64,000 nt of DNA, from positions 5,273,869 to 5,337,868 of the forward strand of contig JAVGVS010000011.1 of assembly GCA_032718565.1 (NCBI GenBank), read 5' to 3'. Each line of letters opens with the position of its first letter. Position 1 is the first letter of the stretch. Below are positions 11,933-22,769 of the stretch, piece by piece. Below the pieces are notes generated by a model. It worked only from the letters and a program-made list of their open reading frames with translations. It was not told where the DNA came from and did no database searches. Origin of the DNA: Distichodus sexfasciatus (lineage: Eukaryota > Chordata > Actinopteri > Characiformes > Distichodontidae). The translations under genes were made by a program, and so were the position numbers.

Positions 11933-12465
11933 GGTGAGTAAGTCAGTGGTATCTTTACCAGTCTGGGACTTGAACAGAAGACCGTCCGAATACAGGGCCA
12001 AATCCTTAACTGTTAAGCTACCGGCTGCACCTGTGGCATATATTTAGTTGTAACAACGTCAATATGAAGTCCGCAGATGGCAGTCAAATAAAACAAAGGA
12101 AGCACAATTCAGAAGTTTTTAAACAATGCTTATAATTAATTGTCACTGAACTGGACGATAGTTTACTAATAAAATAAGTATAATAATTTAATGTAAAATA
12201 AAATTAAGAGTTTTTAGAAAGGGATTCTTAAAACAAAGTGCATAATCTTAGAAAAATAAATGAATGTTACAGTGCAAGTGATTGGTCTGTGCACTTCTGT
12301 GCATATACATTGTCTACCATAAAGGCAAAAAGAAAATCTGCACAGGATAAAATTAGACTGCTGTAGATGTGAGAAAAGTTGCACAGTTAATGTGGAAACC
12401 AGTCAAAATTGAATTGGACCCGTATAGAACCCGTACCTGTATCTGAATTCATTTCTTCACACCTT
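11933..12465 (-). mobile_element. inserted copy of a ~531-bp segment, 9-bp target-site duplication
   Basis: This segment is about 97% identical by eye to 14434-14965, with roughly 15 substitutions. It is flanked by the same 9 bases, AAATGATCT, at 11924-11932 and 12466-12474. Its left part is the tRNA-like head of SINE family A in reverse; the remaining ~430 bp are the sequence lying next to that SINE head at 14520-14965. There is no poly-A tail. The downstream copy continues into a complete SINE, so this upstream copy is the derived insertion. Confidence 0.8.
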
Positions 12466-13406
12466 AAATGATCTCGTGCGCATGCGGAATTATTTTGTGG
12501 TATCGGCGTATCCACGGATGACGTCGTTGATGAGTCCGAAATTATTTTGTCCTCACACTTTACAAGTTCTTGTGACGCCCCTCCTTTAGACTAGGTCTTT
12601 GCATCTTCTTCTTCCTCTTTCTAAAGACAAGTTGGTGTGATAGCAATCTCGTTTCCAAAGTCGTTTAAAACTAATTCAGATCCCTTCATACCTGTTTTAC
12701 CCGTGCTGTTTTGCCCTCGATTTCTGTGACTACCAGATTAACAAAATGCAACAGTCTCACCGAGTGGGATTAACACCTCTAAGGTTAAAGTGACATAGAA
12801 GACATGGCTCTGTTTATGTCGTAAAAACAGCTGCATGTCAGGGAAGAAGACATGCGTCTCTTAATGAGTATTGGGGTTGAAAACGGGAGAGCATAGATGC
12901 TACAGTTGAACACTTTGATTCTCACGACAAGCTGAAACCATTTAACATTTGCATGAAAGGCTGTATAAATTACTTCATGAAAGAAATATGTCGTGCACAT
13001 GTGTGCTCATGAAACCTGCGTTTGTTTATTAATTTTTGCCAGTCCCTTTAGGGACCTCATACTGCCCTCGAAAAGACCACAATATATCTGTCCAGTATCG
13101 GTTTTCCTAATTACACTGAGAATTATCTAATAAGTTTACTTATGAAGCATATCTTAGAGTATTTTAGTCTACGTTAAGGATAAAAAAAATTATCGTTCCA
13201 TTCACAAACATACTATATAAAATGATTCAAAATATTGGTCCTGAATTTCTTTAATTAGTAACAATCAGCATTAGCTCTGAAAAATAAATACTGCTACTTT
13301 TTACATGCAATAATGTCATCACAAGGTCACAAATTTAACAAATATCAGGTTTTACTCTAATTTAGGGGTCAATTTAGACTCACAATTAGCTAAAAAACCT
13401 GTCTAC

Positions 13407-13662
13407 ATATGTGACCCGATCTGCCGTAACGAGTCGGAAGTCGGCGTTCTATTTATTTAGATACGGGCCGATTATGTTGACAAACATCAAAAATATCGAT
13501 TTTTCTTTTTTGGCCTTATATGAAAGAAAAGGTCTTCAAAATTAATCTGGTCTCCAAAAAAGAAAAATCGATATTTTTGTGATGTTTTTCAACATAATCG
13601 GCCCGTATCTAAATAAATAGAACGCCGACTTCCGACTCATTACGGCAGATCGGGTCACATAT
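13407..13662. mobile_element. foldback MITE with ~108-bp inverted arms
   Basis: The left arm starts ATATGTGACCCGATCTGCCG and the right arm is its reverse complement ending at 13662. The arms differ by about two substitutions and a 2-bp indel. A loop of roughly 40 bp contains GAAAGAAAAGG. There is no coding capacity. The near-identity of the arms suggests a recent insertion or arm homogenisation. Confidence 0.9.
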
Positions 13663-13824
13663 ACATTCATTCATCTGCTTTAACTAAAGACCAATTTTTA
13701 ACAAATCATAATTATACTGCCTTGCTGCCCTGTCTTACGTTTACTACTGTCTCTCACTCACCCCCCCCCAAACATTTTTACTGGTTTGGCCACTCCAACT
13801 GACTGTACTGTGTTTCCTGCTCAG

Positions 13825-13934
13825 GTCTCAGACAGACATGGATAAAAGCACACTGATGGAGGGAGGAGAGAGCAGGACAGAGAGATCCATTCTACACAGC
13901 AAGTCCATCCACACGTCGCTGGAAAGTTTGACAG
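13825..13934 (+). CDS. nav2: nav2 exon 7 of window: SQTD segment
   Basis: A 110-nt exon reading (R)SQTDMDKSTLMEGGESRTE.., ending HTSLESLTG across the junction. Mammalian NAV2 has YRSQTDTEG.. and ..LEELTGEDPEARR at these two junctions, so both edges match while the middle has diverged. Acceptor CTGCTCAG, donor ACAG|GTACAG. Phase 2 in, phase 1 out. Confidence 0.92.
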
Positions 13935-14320
13935 GTACAGGACCTTAATCACATATAGATCAGACTCCCAGTGCTCTTTACACAGAACAGACAAAGGAAA
14001 CTTGATGAACATGACCATTAAATCAGGACAGAGCCTAATTTTGATTCAGTATAATCCTACACTTTGAGCGGGTGGCAGCGTTCGATTCATGGCTTAATCT
14101 TTCAGAACTTATGAAATGATTCGGTCAGACTAACTGTCATTCTAGGAGTTTTGGCTTTGTCTCAAGTAGTTTGTGTAGTAATAGTATAATAATAGGGTCT
14201 CTTCATTACGTGATGGAATAGAAAACAATAAAAGCATCACAACTCATGGAGGAGAATCTGGTGGAGTTTGTGGCATGAAGCTGAGGCCTTGAACTGTTTA
14301 ATGGCTAACGTGTTATAATT

Positions 14321-14526
14321 CAGTAAGTGAGTGTGAACACAACAGCACTGCACACAGTGCATCACAACGAAATGTGATCTGTGCATTTGACCCATCCTCG
14401 AAGGAGCAGTGCTTGGGGACAGTACCTTGCTCATGAGTAAGTCAGTGGTATCTTTACCAGTTTGGGACTTGAACAGAAGACCGTCCGAATATAGGGCCAA
14501 ATCCTTAACTGTTAAGCTACCAGCTG
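14321..14526 (-). mobile_element. tRNA-derived SINE, family A, nearly complete
   Basis: On the minus strand it starts with an A-box-like GGTAGCTTAACAGTTAAGG, followed by a B-box-like GTTCAAGTCCC. The body continues to CACAGTGCATCACAACG and CACTTACTGAATT. Its head half is shared with the inserted copy at 11933. Confidence 0.8.
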
Positions 14527-14965
14527 CACCTGTGGCATATATTTAGTTGTAACAACGTCAATATGAAGTCCGCAGATGGCAGTCAAATAAAATAAAGAAA
14601 GCACAATTCAGAAGTATTTAAACAATGCTTATAATTAATTGTCACTGAACTGGACGATAGTTTACTAATAAAATACAGTACAGTAATTTAATGTAAAATA
14701 AAATTAAGAGTTTTTAGAAAGGGATTCTTAAAACAAAGTGCATAATCTTAGAAAAATAAATGAATGTTACAGTGCAAGTGATTGGTCTGTGCACTTCTGT
14801 GCACATACATTGTCTACCATAAAGACAAAAAGAAAATCTGCACAGGATAAAATTAGACTGCTGTAAATGTGAGAAAAGTTGCACAGTTAATGTGGAAACC
14901 AGTCAAAATTGAATTGGACCCGTATAGAACCCGTGCCCGTATCTGAATTCATTTCTTCACACCTT
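14434..14965. repeat. source-like copy of the 531-bp duplicated segment
   Basis: About 97% identical to 11935-12465 at a spacing of about 2.5 kb. Exon 7 lies between the copies. No flanking 9-bp duplication is seen on this copy, and on its left the SINE continues uninterrupted. It is therefore the better candidate for the original locus. Confidence 0.85.
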
Positions 14966-16601
14966 TAATTACACAGTTGCACGTGGAGTGATTTGAATTT
15001 GGTGTGTACTTGGCATTATCTTCAGTAGCACAGACCTGAACTCTGTGTGCTGTGTAAGTGGAGCGTGTGAGTGTAATGGAGGTAGAAGCGGCATCCAACC
15101 GAGAGAAACCCACAGAGCTGCTGTCGAACTGGACACAGGGAGAGAAAATGCTCATTTGCATAATAAAGGCCACGAATGTCAAGGGGTTGCCATGGCCAAA
15201 GTGTGTGTGTGTGTGAGTATATGTGTGTTTGTTAGCTGTTTGATAGTGAGAGAGACGATGCACACAAAATTGTTGTGCTTGTGCGAAGCTGCATGTATTT
15301 GTGCACATTTGCGTCTGTTCATTTCTTAAAGTGACCTGAGAGGTAGTGTGTTTGTGTGTGAATTAACATGTTTCCGTTTTTCATGTTTCCTGACCATTGT
15401 GGGGACCAACGACTTTCTTCTTAAAGTGCTAAAAGTGTATTTTTGAACCACATACTGAGCAAGTGTATGTGTGTGCGTGCTTGTATGAGTTACCCAACTG
15501 TTATGCATGGTCCACAAATAGATTTAAATGCATAAGAGAAAGAATGAAAGAGTGTGTGTGGGAGAAGCAGGTCATTTCCCAGTTCGTCAGTTCTCTATGA
15601 GAAGAGAGCCGCTCTCCGCAGGGGCAGTTGTGTTGGCACGGACACTGGCATGCCACTCCGCTTGCCTTTTACCCTCTCTTGCTCTTTCCCTCTCTCCTTT
15701 TTTTTCCATGGAAGAGAGGAAAAGGCAGGACTGTCCTCACAACAGCCTCTTTCACTGATCACTTTACTCACTTCTCTTTGGAAAACAGAGGAAATGTGTC
15801 AGAAAGTCCATCCGGTACTCCGGAACGGGGCATAGAGGACTTTCAGTGTTGAGAAACCTCAGCATTATGGAGTTTGAAAACCACAGAAAAACTGATTCTA
15901 GAGATCCTGGAGCTGGAACTGGAACCGGAATTGGAGCCGGCACCGACAGAACCTGCTTCTCCTTGGACTGTACAACCAAAACTGGAACTGGAATCCGGTG
16001 CGGATCCGTAAGCCCAGAAACAGTGATGAGGTGTGACGAAGGAGCCGAAAAGAGGGGCGTTTCTGCAGGTGTCTGGGACCCAGCAGAGGTGGGGAAATCC
16101 AGAAAAGGTTTGGATCTCAGACGAAAAGAAAAGAAGGATGGACGTGAGGGCACGTGGGAGGTCAGAGGGACGTCACGAGAGGTCTCACATGCTCACGGCC
16201 CATTGTACCAGCTCCACCTGACCCAACACACAAGAGTGTGGGACGGCATCGTCCGTGTGAACGAGGAGATCTTGCTGACCGTGCTGGATATTTATGAGAG
16301 ATACGAGAGTAAAAGTATGCACGCTGAAGTGTGTGTGTGTGTGTGAGTGAATGTGTGTGGTTTTCATGGCTCATTATGAGGGCTGTACTGAATGGAATGC
16401 AGAAGTGGGCATAACTTGTAATTGTCAAAGGTTGTTCATATGGCAGCTGTTGGCTAAGTATTTCTTCTTCTATACTTGGGGTGTAGCGGTTTGCCAAATA
16501 CCTGACTTGATTCTGGTTTTTATTACATCTCCAAAAAATGTTAAGGCACGTGCTGCCCAGCTCTTCCTGTATTGTGTCCAAAATGGCAATTTTTTTCAAT
16601 A

Positions 16602-17363
16602 AGGGTGTGACGAACACAATATTAAAACGTGACAATGTTTCTCGTCGAGGTGAAACGCTGTGTCACGATAAAAGTGTTGTTTTTGTGCCAAAATTCTGAG
16701 CATGCAGTGGAACTAGCATCTGTACACGCTTCGCACTCGCTCCACTTGGTACTGTGTTATAATTGTGGCAAAAAACAGCCAGTCACAGGCTGGGTAGAAG
16801 CTGACCGACTGACTTCGTCTCCAGTCAGATCTCTAATATGGTTCCAAGTTCATTTTCCGAATACGAACCCACATTTTTCCAGTACGACTAGAAGAAAAGA
16901 AGCAACAAGAAGATGAGCTGTGGGTTATTTGAAGATTTGGGGTGTTTTTTTTTTTCCACCCAGTGTCCTAGTCTAATTGTATCTGTAAATGTTCCCTGAA
17001 TCCTTTAATTTTTCATTTTTAACTAACATGGTTTAAATAACTTGTTAATTTTATAATATACAATCTGATTATTTAAGTGGATTATTTAAACTTCAGTTAG
17101 AAGTCAGAAGCTGATGCACCATAATGGAGTGAGGAGATGAATGAGGAATCATACAAGAGAGAGTGCAGTCAGTTGAGATTCTAAATAAACTTTTTTTGCA
17201 GTTGATTTTTTAGACTTCTCAGGCAAATAAAAGGCCATATTCCAGTCATATGTTTCATCATTGAAGTTTTCTTTAATATAATTTTCAAATCTCGTCTCGT
17301 TTCTTTCTCGTGAACCCAGTCTCGTGTATCGTCTCGTGAACTGAGTGTATCGTCACACCCCTA
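16602..17363. mobile_element. non-autonomous hAT-like element
   Basis: The left end reads AAGGGTGTGACGA and the right end TCGTCACACCCCTAG, an inverted pair of hAT type. Internally there are TCTCGTC motifs and a module, TTTTTGTGCCAAAATTCTGA followed by AGTGGAAC, that recurs in two other elements (near 28290 and, inverted, near 31110). No transposase is present. Confidence 0.6.
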
Positions 17364-18152
17364 GTTTGCAATATGTTTAAAAATTATGTTATATACTAGG
17401 ACATTTTGGACTCAATATAATACCATGAGCTAGGCTAAAATTATATTCCCACTAATCCTTCTATTCCGTTAATCACAGTTTTTGTGACTTTGTGACTGTG
17501 TATTTACAGCAATTAATTTACCTGTTCTGAGTCTAAGATACGGTCTAAAGTCATAAAGATAGCTGTTGCTATGACTCAAACCAGAGCGTGATATTTTAGC
17601 TGTTTGCTGCTTCCAGAATAAAATAGGAAAAACAGTCAAACATCGCCACATATGATGTAGATGTGTACATTTAGTATGTGTGACAGTTTGTGTTTAAGAC
17701 ATCACTCGACAGCTCCATGAATGGTGGTGTTACGAGCTGCTCATGCCCAACTTGTTCTGCAATGGAGACATTAAGTAGATGTTTGGAGCAGCTTTTGGAT
17801 GCGAGTTAAAGCTGATCGTTCTTTCTTAACTCAGGCTCATTTACATGAGATTAATGGCTGCAGGATTGGAGGCTGGACTCTGTAGCCAAATGTCAGCGTT
17901 CTGAATGGACCTGTTTGTGCTCTTTCGGAATGTGCTTACTGTACATGCTCCCAGCACGTTTTTCCCCCCAATGTGTATGTGTGTGAGTGTGGGTGTGTGT
18001 GGTCTGTGTGTCTGCTGAGCTCCTTGTGGTCCCCCTCATGATCGGCTGGCGGCTTTTAATCCGAACAGCCAAATCCCCTCTCACCTCCATCACACAGTGT
18101 GTGTTTATTTTGTAAGACGTCTTATTCACTCTGGGCGGGGCTGTTCTCTTTC

Positions 18153-18187
<35 letters not shown>

Positions 18188-18475
18188 TTTTCCCTAAAAA
18201 CAAAAAACCTCTTTTAACGAATGCTGGCTATTTCGAAACCGTGAGACGCTCAGCATGTATTTCACTTTCTGCCTTGGCCTTACTGCAGGAAGGGTAGATT
18301 TTCGCCCTCCGGCTCTGCGCTCGGCAGTAAAGGTAACGTGTAATTTGGCGAGGTCGCGAGGTGCATTCTTGGAGCGTTTGAGTTGCCTGTGTGTTGTGAC
18401 CTGCCAGAGGGAAGCAGCTGTTAGCTGTTAGCTCGTAGCGCAGCGGGAGTGATGCAATCTCGTCTTTTTATCCAG

Positions 18476-18587
18476 GTGAAGATCCAGAGAGCAGGAGGTT
18501 GAGGACAGTCAAGAATATCGCCGACCTGAGACAGAACCTGGAAGAGACCATGTCCAGCCTGAGACACATGGCTCACATCAGCCACAG
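18476..18587 (+). CDS. nav2: nav2 exon 8 of window: conserved helical block
   Basis: A 112-nt exon encoding GEDPESRRLRTVKNIADLRQ followed by NLEETMSSLRHMAHISH plus AG. The mammalian sequence GEDPEARRLRTVKNIADLRQ is nearly identical, making this one of the most conserved stretches in the middle of the protein. It is rich in Leu, Glu and Arg and probably helical. Acceptor TTTATCCAG, donor AG|GTAAGA. Phase 1 in, phase 2 out. Confidence 0.96.
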
Positions 18588-19520
18588 GTAAGACACACAC
18601 ACCCTTATCAACCGGTGATATCCTGAAAACGATCTATTTCACGTCCTCAGGGTAAAATCCAGTAGAAACAGCAACAGCAAGCCGCTACTGTTCCAGTTGT
18701 TGACAGCACGAGGAAATGTTTGGTTCCACCTGTTTTAAGCTGGAAACTGGGAACACTTAATAGTGAATTGGGGTATAAATCACAAGTTTCATCACAGTGT
18801 GTCTGCCATGCCACAATTTGGAATTGATTCAGTTTAGGAACCAGTGATCAATATGAGACAATATCATAATGTTGAACACTCAGTTCCAGTCATATCAAAT
18901 TTCACAAAGCAACTCAGATATCATCTGACATTCCTAGTCAACAAGACCTTTAACGGAAAAACATTCTTCTCTTTTAAACAAAATAGACCTCTTGTTCAAC
19001 ATGAAGTTACTATATGTGTGATGTCTGATTGATGTTTTCATTTTGGATCGATGCTTGTTGGGCTTGTTAATCCTTGAATCCATGCGTTGACATAGATTGG
19101 TTTATACAGTTAAAACTACGGCAGTTCTAATTGTGTCTTCACCAGCCGAACAAAAGCAGACTAGTAAGACAGTGTAGAAAACCAACAACAAGCAGTTTGT
19201 ATTAGAAGCGTCTTTCTACTAGAATCTAGTGGTAATTTAAGAGAGTGTGTGTAAGTTTGTGAAGCTGTATGTGCATTTGGGGGTGTGAAATTTACACACT
19301 TCTCTTTTTACCGCAGAAAAGAATGTGACGTGTTGAGTCCTGACCAACACAGCAGACGTCACTGGCAACTTTGACGCAGCAGCTTTATGGTTTTATGTGA
19401 GGTGGTCATGTGTTCTGAAAGCTGATTCTGAGTCAGTTTTAATGGCAAAACCACTTATTAAGTGTTAAGGTGGAAACAGTGACTGATCAAAGTGATGAAG
19501 TGCTGTATAGATGCATTAAC

Positions 19521-19847
19521 AGGGGCTGGGCCATAAAAATGATCTTGATAACTGACGATGATATGCTTACAATGTGAAAGTTGGAGAAAATAGTAAAACA
19601 GACAACGCGTGCATGATTATCGGTATCAGCAATATTGACCATCACTGATATTAAGTAATCACAAGGTGCGCTACTGTGGCTCCACTGCTGTCTCTTCTCT
19701 CTGTGCTCTCGACTCGCTGCTTTTAATGTCCTGCCCACAACAGTCTCTGATTGGCTATATGTCACACGAGTAGTAGCCAATCTATCTACCTTCCTTCCTT
19801 CCCTCCCTCCTAAGATTCTCTCCCTCTTTTCTTTCTCTTCCCCAGTG

Positions 19848-19897
<50 letters not shown>

Positions 19898-20072
19898 GTC
19901 TGTCTGTCTGTCTGTCTGTTCTTTCATTGATTCATCATTCACCCAATCAACACTGAAGCCTTGTTCGAAATGTTGACAGAGATTTTCTCCTTTTTTTTGC
20001 ATATCGGTTCCAAATATCGGTTATCGGCCCTGTTAACTAGCAATTGAAAAATCAATATCGGTCAAGCCCTAG
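19521..20072. mobile_element. degenerate hAT-like element interrupted by a CTAT array
   Basis: The left end reads AGGGGCTGGGCC and the right end CAAGCCCTAG, a plausible but imperfect inverted pair. ATCGGT/TATCGG motifs typical of such fish elements occur on both sides of a (CTAT)n(CTGT)n array at 19851-19918. Boundaries are approximate. Confidence 0.4.
19851..19918. repeat. (CTAT)n-(CTGT)n microsatellite, array 1
   Basis: About 12 CTAT units pass into CTGT units. The preceding TTTTCTTTCTCTTCCCCAGTG is shared exactly with the second array at 21034. Confidence 0.95.
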
Positions 20073-20152
20073 CTGTTACAACTACTAATGATATTCGATT
20101 CAGCATATTTTATATTCAATTTTTTATATATCTTTTTTATTCTGTTTTATAT

Positions 20153-20401
20153 GGGCAGCATAACGGTTACGCCATTCGCCCTGTAATCGGAAGGTTGCCG
20201 GTTCAAATTCCTGACCGGTAAATGTACCACTGAGGTACTCGTGATTAAGGTACCGTCCCCAGGCACTGCTCCCCCTGTGCTGAACATGTCAGCTGTCCGA
20301 TGTTCCTTCACAGATGGGTCAAATGCAGAGGTGGTTCATTGTGGTGCACCTTGTGCTATGCTGTGCTGTGTTCACAATGACAGATAATCACTCACTTTCA
20401 T
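20153..20401 (+). mobile_element. tRNA-derived SINE, family A, full-length
   Basis: The most complete copy on the + strand. It has an A-box-like AGCATAACGGTTACGCC, a B-box-like GGTTCAAATTCC, GGTACCGTCCCCAGGCACTG, GATGGGTCAAATGCAGAGGT, GTGCACCTTGTGCTATGCTG and the tail TTCACAATGACAGATAATCA. It defines orientation and layout for the other copies. Confidence 0.85.
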
Positions 20402-21031
20402 TATATTGTGATATTGTTCTGCACTGTTTTCGTTTCAAGGCCCCCTCTAGTGGAGAGTTAGTATTAAAGCGTGCAGTAAGGGTTCTGTGCCAGTTCTCGT
20501 CCCTGCTGGCAGCAGAAGACTCAGTTCAGCAGGGCAGAAATAAAACGCCAGTTTTACACCAGTTACCAGCAAGTGCAGAGATCTCAGTGCTGACAGACGT
20601 GTGAACTTTCTCATCGCCGCACGTTTGTAATCGGTCGGAAGCCCAGACAGTGGGAGGGGAGGGGCCACTTTGACTGACAGTATGAGGGGTGGCTGCCGGG
20701 GTTTCTGAGTCTTGGCCGTGGTGGGTTGGTGTGTGTGGCTTGGAGTTTTTGGCCAGCGTAGTGGAGGTGTGAAATCAGCCAGTGCCCCCCTGCTGCTGCT
20801 CATCGCCCCCAGATTAAAGCTCCAGCTCCTTTCAGAGAAAGGAGCCGAAACTGCGGCCCGGTGGGGAGCAAATACTCTGCCACTCTTTCAATGCCTCCTT
20901 TCTTTCCCATCACTCTCTCGCTCTCTCTCTCTCTTTCTTCTTTTGTGTTCTTCTGTCTGTCTGTCCTCCTTCTTTGCTTTCCTCCTTCCCAGGTTCTCTA
21001 TCTCTCCCTCTTTTCTTTCTCTTCCCCAGTG

Positions 21032-21033
<2 letters not shown>

Positions 21034-21105
<72 letters not shown>
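21034..21105. repeat. (CTAT)n microsatellite, array 2
   Basis: A CTAT run interrupted by TATTAT near 21086. Its left flank duplicates the flank of array 1. Confidence 0.95.
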
Positions 21106-21106
<1 letters not shown>

Positions 21107-21368
21107 TCTAACCCCTTGCACATCCAGTGTAAAAGTGCCAAGTCAATTCCACATTGTAGGAAATACTGCATCCAAACTGTCTCTCTATCTACCTCTATTT
21201 CTAATTCTAATTCTAGTTCTAGTTTAAAGTTATATTTAATATTCCATGTATAGCTTAAAATGTATACTGTGCTTTATTTATTATTGTTTATTCCATGTGT
21301 AATTGTTCTTTGTTCCCTTTTTTTCCCTGCACTGTAAAAACTGGAGCCACGTCGTCTCGTCTCTCTGT

Positions 21369-22024
21369 AGCTCGTTCACACTGCCATGCTGAAGTGACTC
21401 AAATCAGATTTTTTGCCTTAATGTGACACAGATCTGATGCTTTCAGGGCTGTGTGGACCCGCAAATCTGATCTTTTCAAATCAGATTTGTGTCACTTTCA
21501 TATCGGTACTAAATCTCATACGTATCCGATTCACAGCCATGCGACCTGAATGTGAACACTCTGATCGGAATTCATGTGGCTTTTTGCTTATACGCATGCG
21601 CTGACATCACCAGCTTACCGGCAAACGGGAAGGTAAAAATAAGAGGAAACTCACGATAACAGTCAGTGGAAGGATGGAAAGTTGGGGATTTAATTTACTT
21701 TTCTCCTTTACCGACCTGCTCATGTACAGCAGTTTGTCGTCCTCAGAGTAAAGTCTCGATACATCGTGAGCTACTACCGTCTCCATTTTTAATACCATGA
21801 GTGGAGTCCCACAGATGGCGTTTTTTGTTGTTGGTAGCGCCCAGTTGACCCGTCTTAAGCGTATCAATGTGCTTTATCGTGACGTTTGAGGAGGACGTCG
21901 TTCACATTACAGTCGAATACAGGTCACTTGTGAGATTTATGAATGTGAACCGTCAAGATAGACAAATACGATCTGAGCAAAAAATGGGAATTGAATGATG
22001 TGGCTGGCAGTGTGAACGTAGCCT
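21369..22024. mobile_element. TIR element (~655 bp), class unassigned
   Basis: The left end reads CTCGTTCACACTGCCATG and the right end GGCTGGCAGTGTGAACGTAG. CGTTCACACTGCCA is therefore an inverted terminal repeat. The interior carries AATCAGAT-type repeats and no transposase. Elements with such ends are common in fish introns. Confidence 0.7.
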
Positions 22025-22080
22025 ATGTATCTGTACAGTATATAGCAGAGATGACAATAAAGTTTACTTTGACTTTGACT

Positions 22081-22089
22081 ATCTATCTA

Positions 22090-22131
<42 letters not shown>

Positions 22132-22227
22132 CATCCATCCATCCATCCTTCTTTCTTTCTTTTTTTCTGTCTGTCTGTCTGTTGATCTTCCTTCGTTCCT
22201 TCCTTCCCGGGTTTTCTTTCTTTCTTT

Positions 22228-22293
<66 letters not shown>

Positions 22294-22320
22294 CATCTGG
22301 CTGTCTCTCCTATCTATCTA

Positions 22321-22374
<54 letters not shown>

Positions 22375-22384
22375 CATCTGGCTG

Positions 22385-22439
<55 letters not shown>

Positions 22440-22541
22440 GTCTGTCTGTCTGTCTGTCTGTCTATGTACTCCATCTATATGTCTGTCTTCATTCTTTCCT
22501 TCCTACCCAGGTCCACGTTTTCTTTTTTTCATTCTTCCTTG

Positions 22542-22627
<86 letters not shown>

Positions 22628-22640
22628 CTTTCATCAATTC
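22081..22640. repeat. large interrupted CTAT/CTGT/CATC array
   Basis: About 560 bp of CTAT units in several blocks, with CTGT and CATC variants. T-rich spacers related to each other separate the blocks at about 22148-22228 and 22489-22540. It ends about 130 bp before exon 9. Arrays of this kind often degrade assembly accuracy. Confidence 0.95.
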
Positions 22641-22769
22641 ATCCATCCGTCCATCCATCCATCCATCCATTTTTCCCAAAGTACTTGTTATATACATATT
22701 TGTCTATTCTAGCATTTTTTCTTTGTCCTTCTTCAATCCACTCACTGATTCCTCTCTATTCTCCTCCAG

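Larger units (their letters stand above)
10959..13824 (+). other. nav2: intron 6-7 (2,866 bp)
   Basis: Contains a CpG-rich stretch with CCAAT motifs (about 11579-11923), an inserted 533-bp segment flanked by 9-bp direct repeats (11933-12465), and a foldback MITE (13407-13662). A run of nine C lies near 13762-13770. The rest is AT-rich and shows no exon. Confidence 0.75.
13935..18475 (+). other. nav2: intron 7-8 (4,541 bp)
   Basis: Holds SINE family A plus the source-like copy of the duplicated segment (14321-14965), TG runs, a GGAACTGGAACC-type imperfect repeat (15908-15995), a hAT-like element (16602-17363) and a CT run (18157-18183) near the acceptor. A 166-codon open frame at 15846-16346 is not supported as a gene. 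Confidence 0.7.
18588..22769 (+). other. nav2: intron 8-9 (4,182 bp)
   Basis: Contains a degenerate hAT-like element with a CTAT array inside (19521-20072), SINE family A (20153-20401), a second CTAT array (21034-21105), a TIR element (21369-22024) and a large CTAT/CTGT array (22081-22640). The acceptor tract follows only about 120 bp later. The first kilobase shows nothing recognisable. Confidence 0.75.

Noticed and set aside
14450..14525. Possible tRNA gene on the minus strand (A and B box)
   Set aside because: It is the head of a SINE family with many copies in the window. The cloverleaf is degenerate and is followed by the SINE body.
15846..16346. 166-codon + strand frame with a GTGTGIGAGT stretch
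   Set aside because: It lies in intron 7-8, with no recognised domain, no flanking splice sites in matching phase and no mammalian counterpart. The GTG part comes from a GGAACTGGAACC repeat. Its minus-strand partner at 16162-16635 is likewise unsupported.
16162..16635. 157-codon minus-strand frame
   Set aside because: It overlaps a TG repeat and the edge of a hAT-like element and resembles no known protein.
22182..22712. 176-codon frame with Tyr-Leu-Ser-Ile repeats, and similar frames at 20712-21253
   Set aside because: Translation of CTAT/CTGT arrays. The 22685 frame does contain real exon 9 codons from 22799 on, which are annotated separately.
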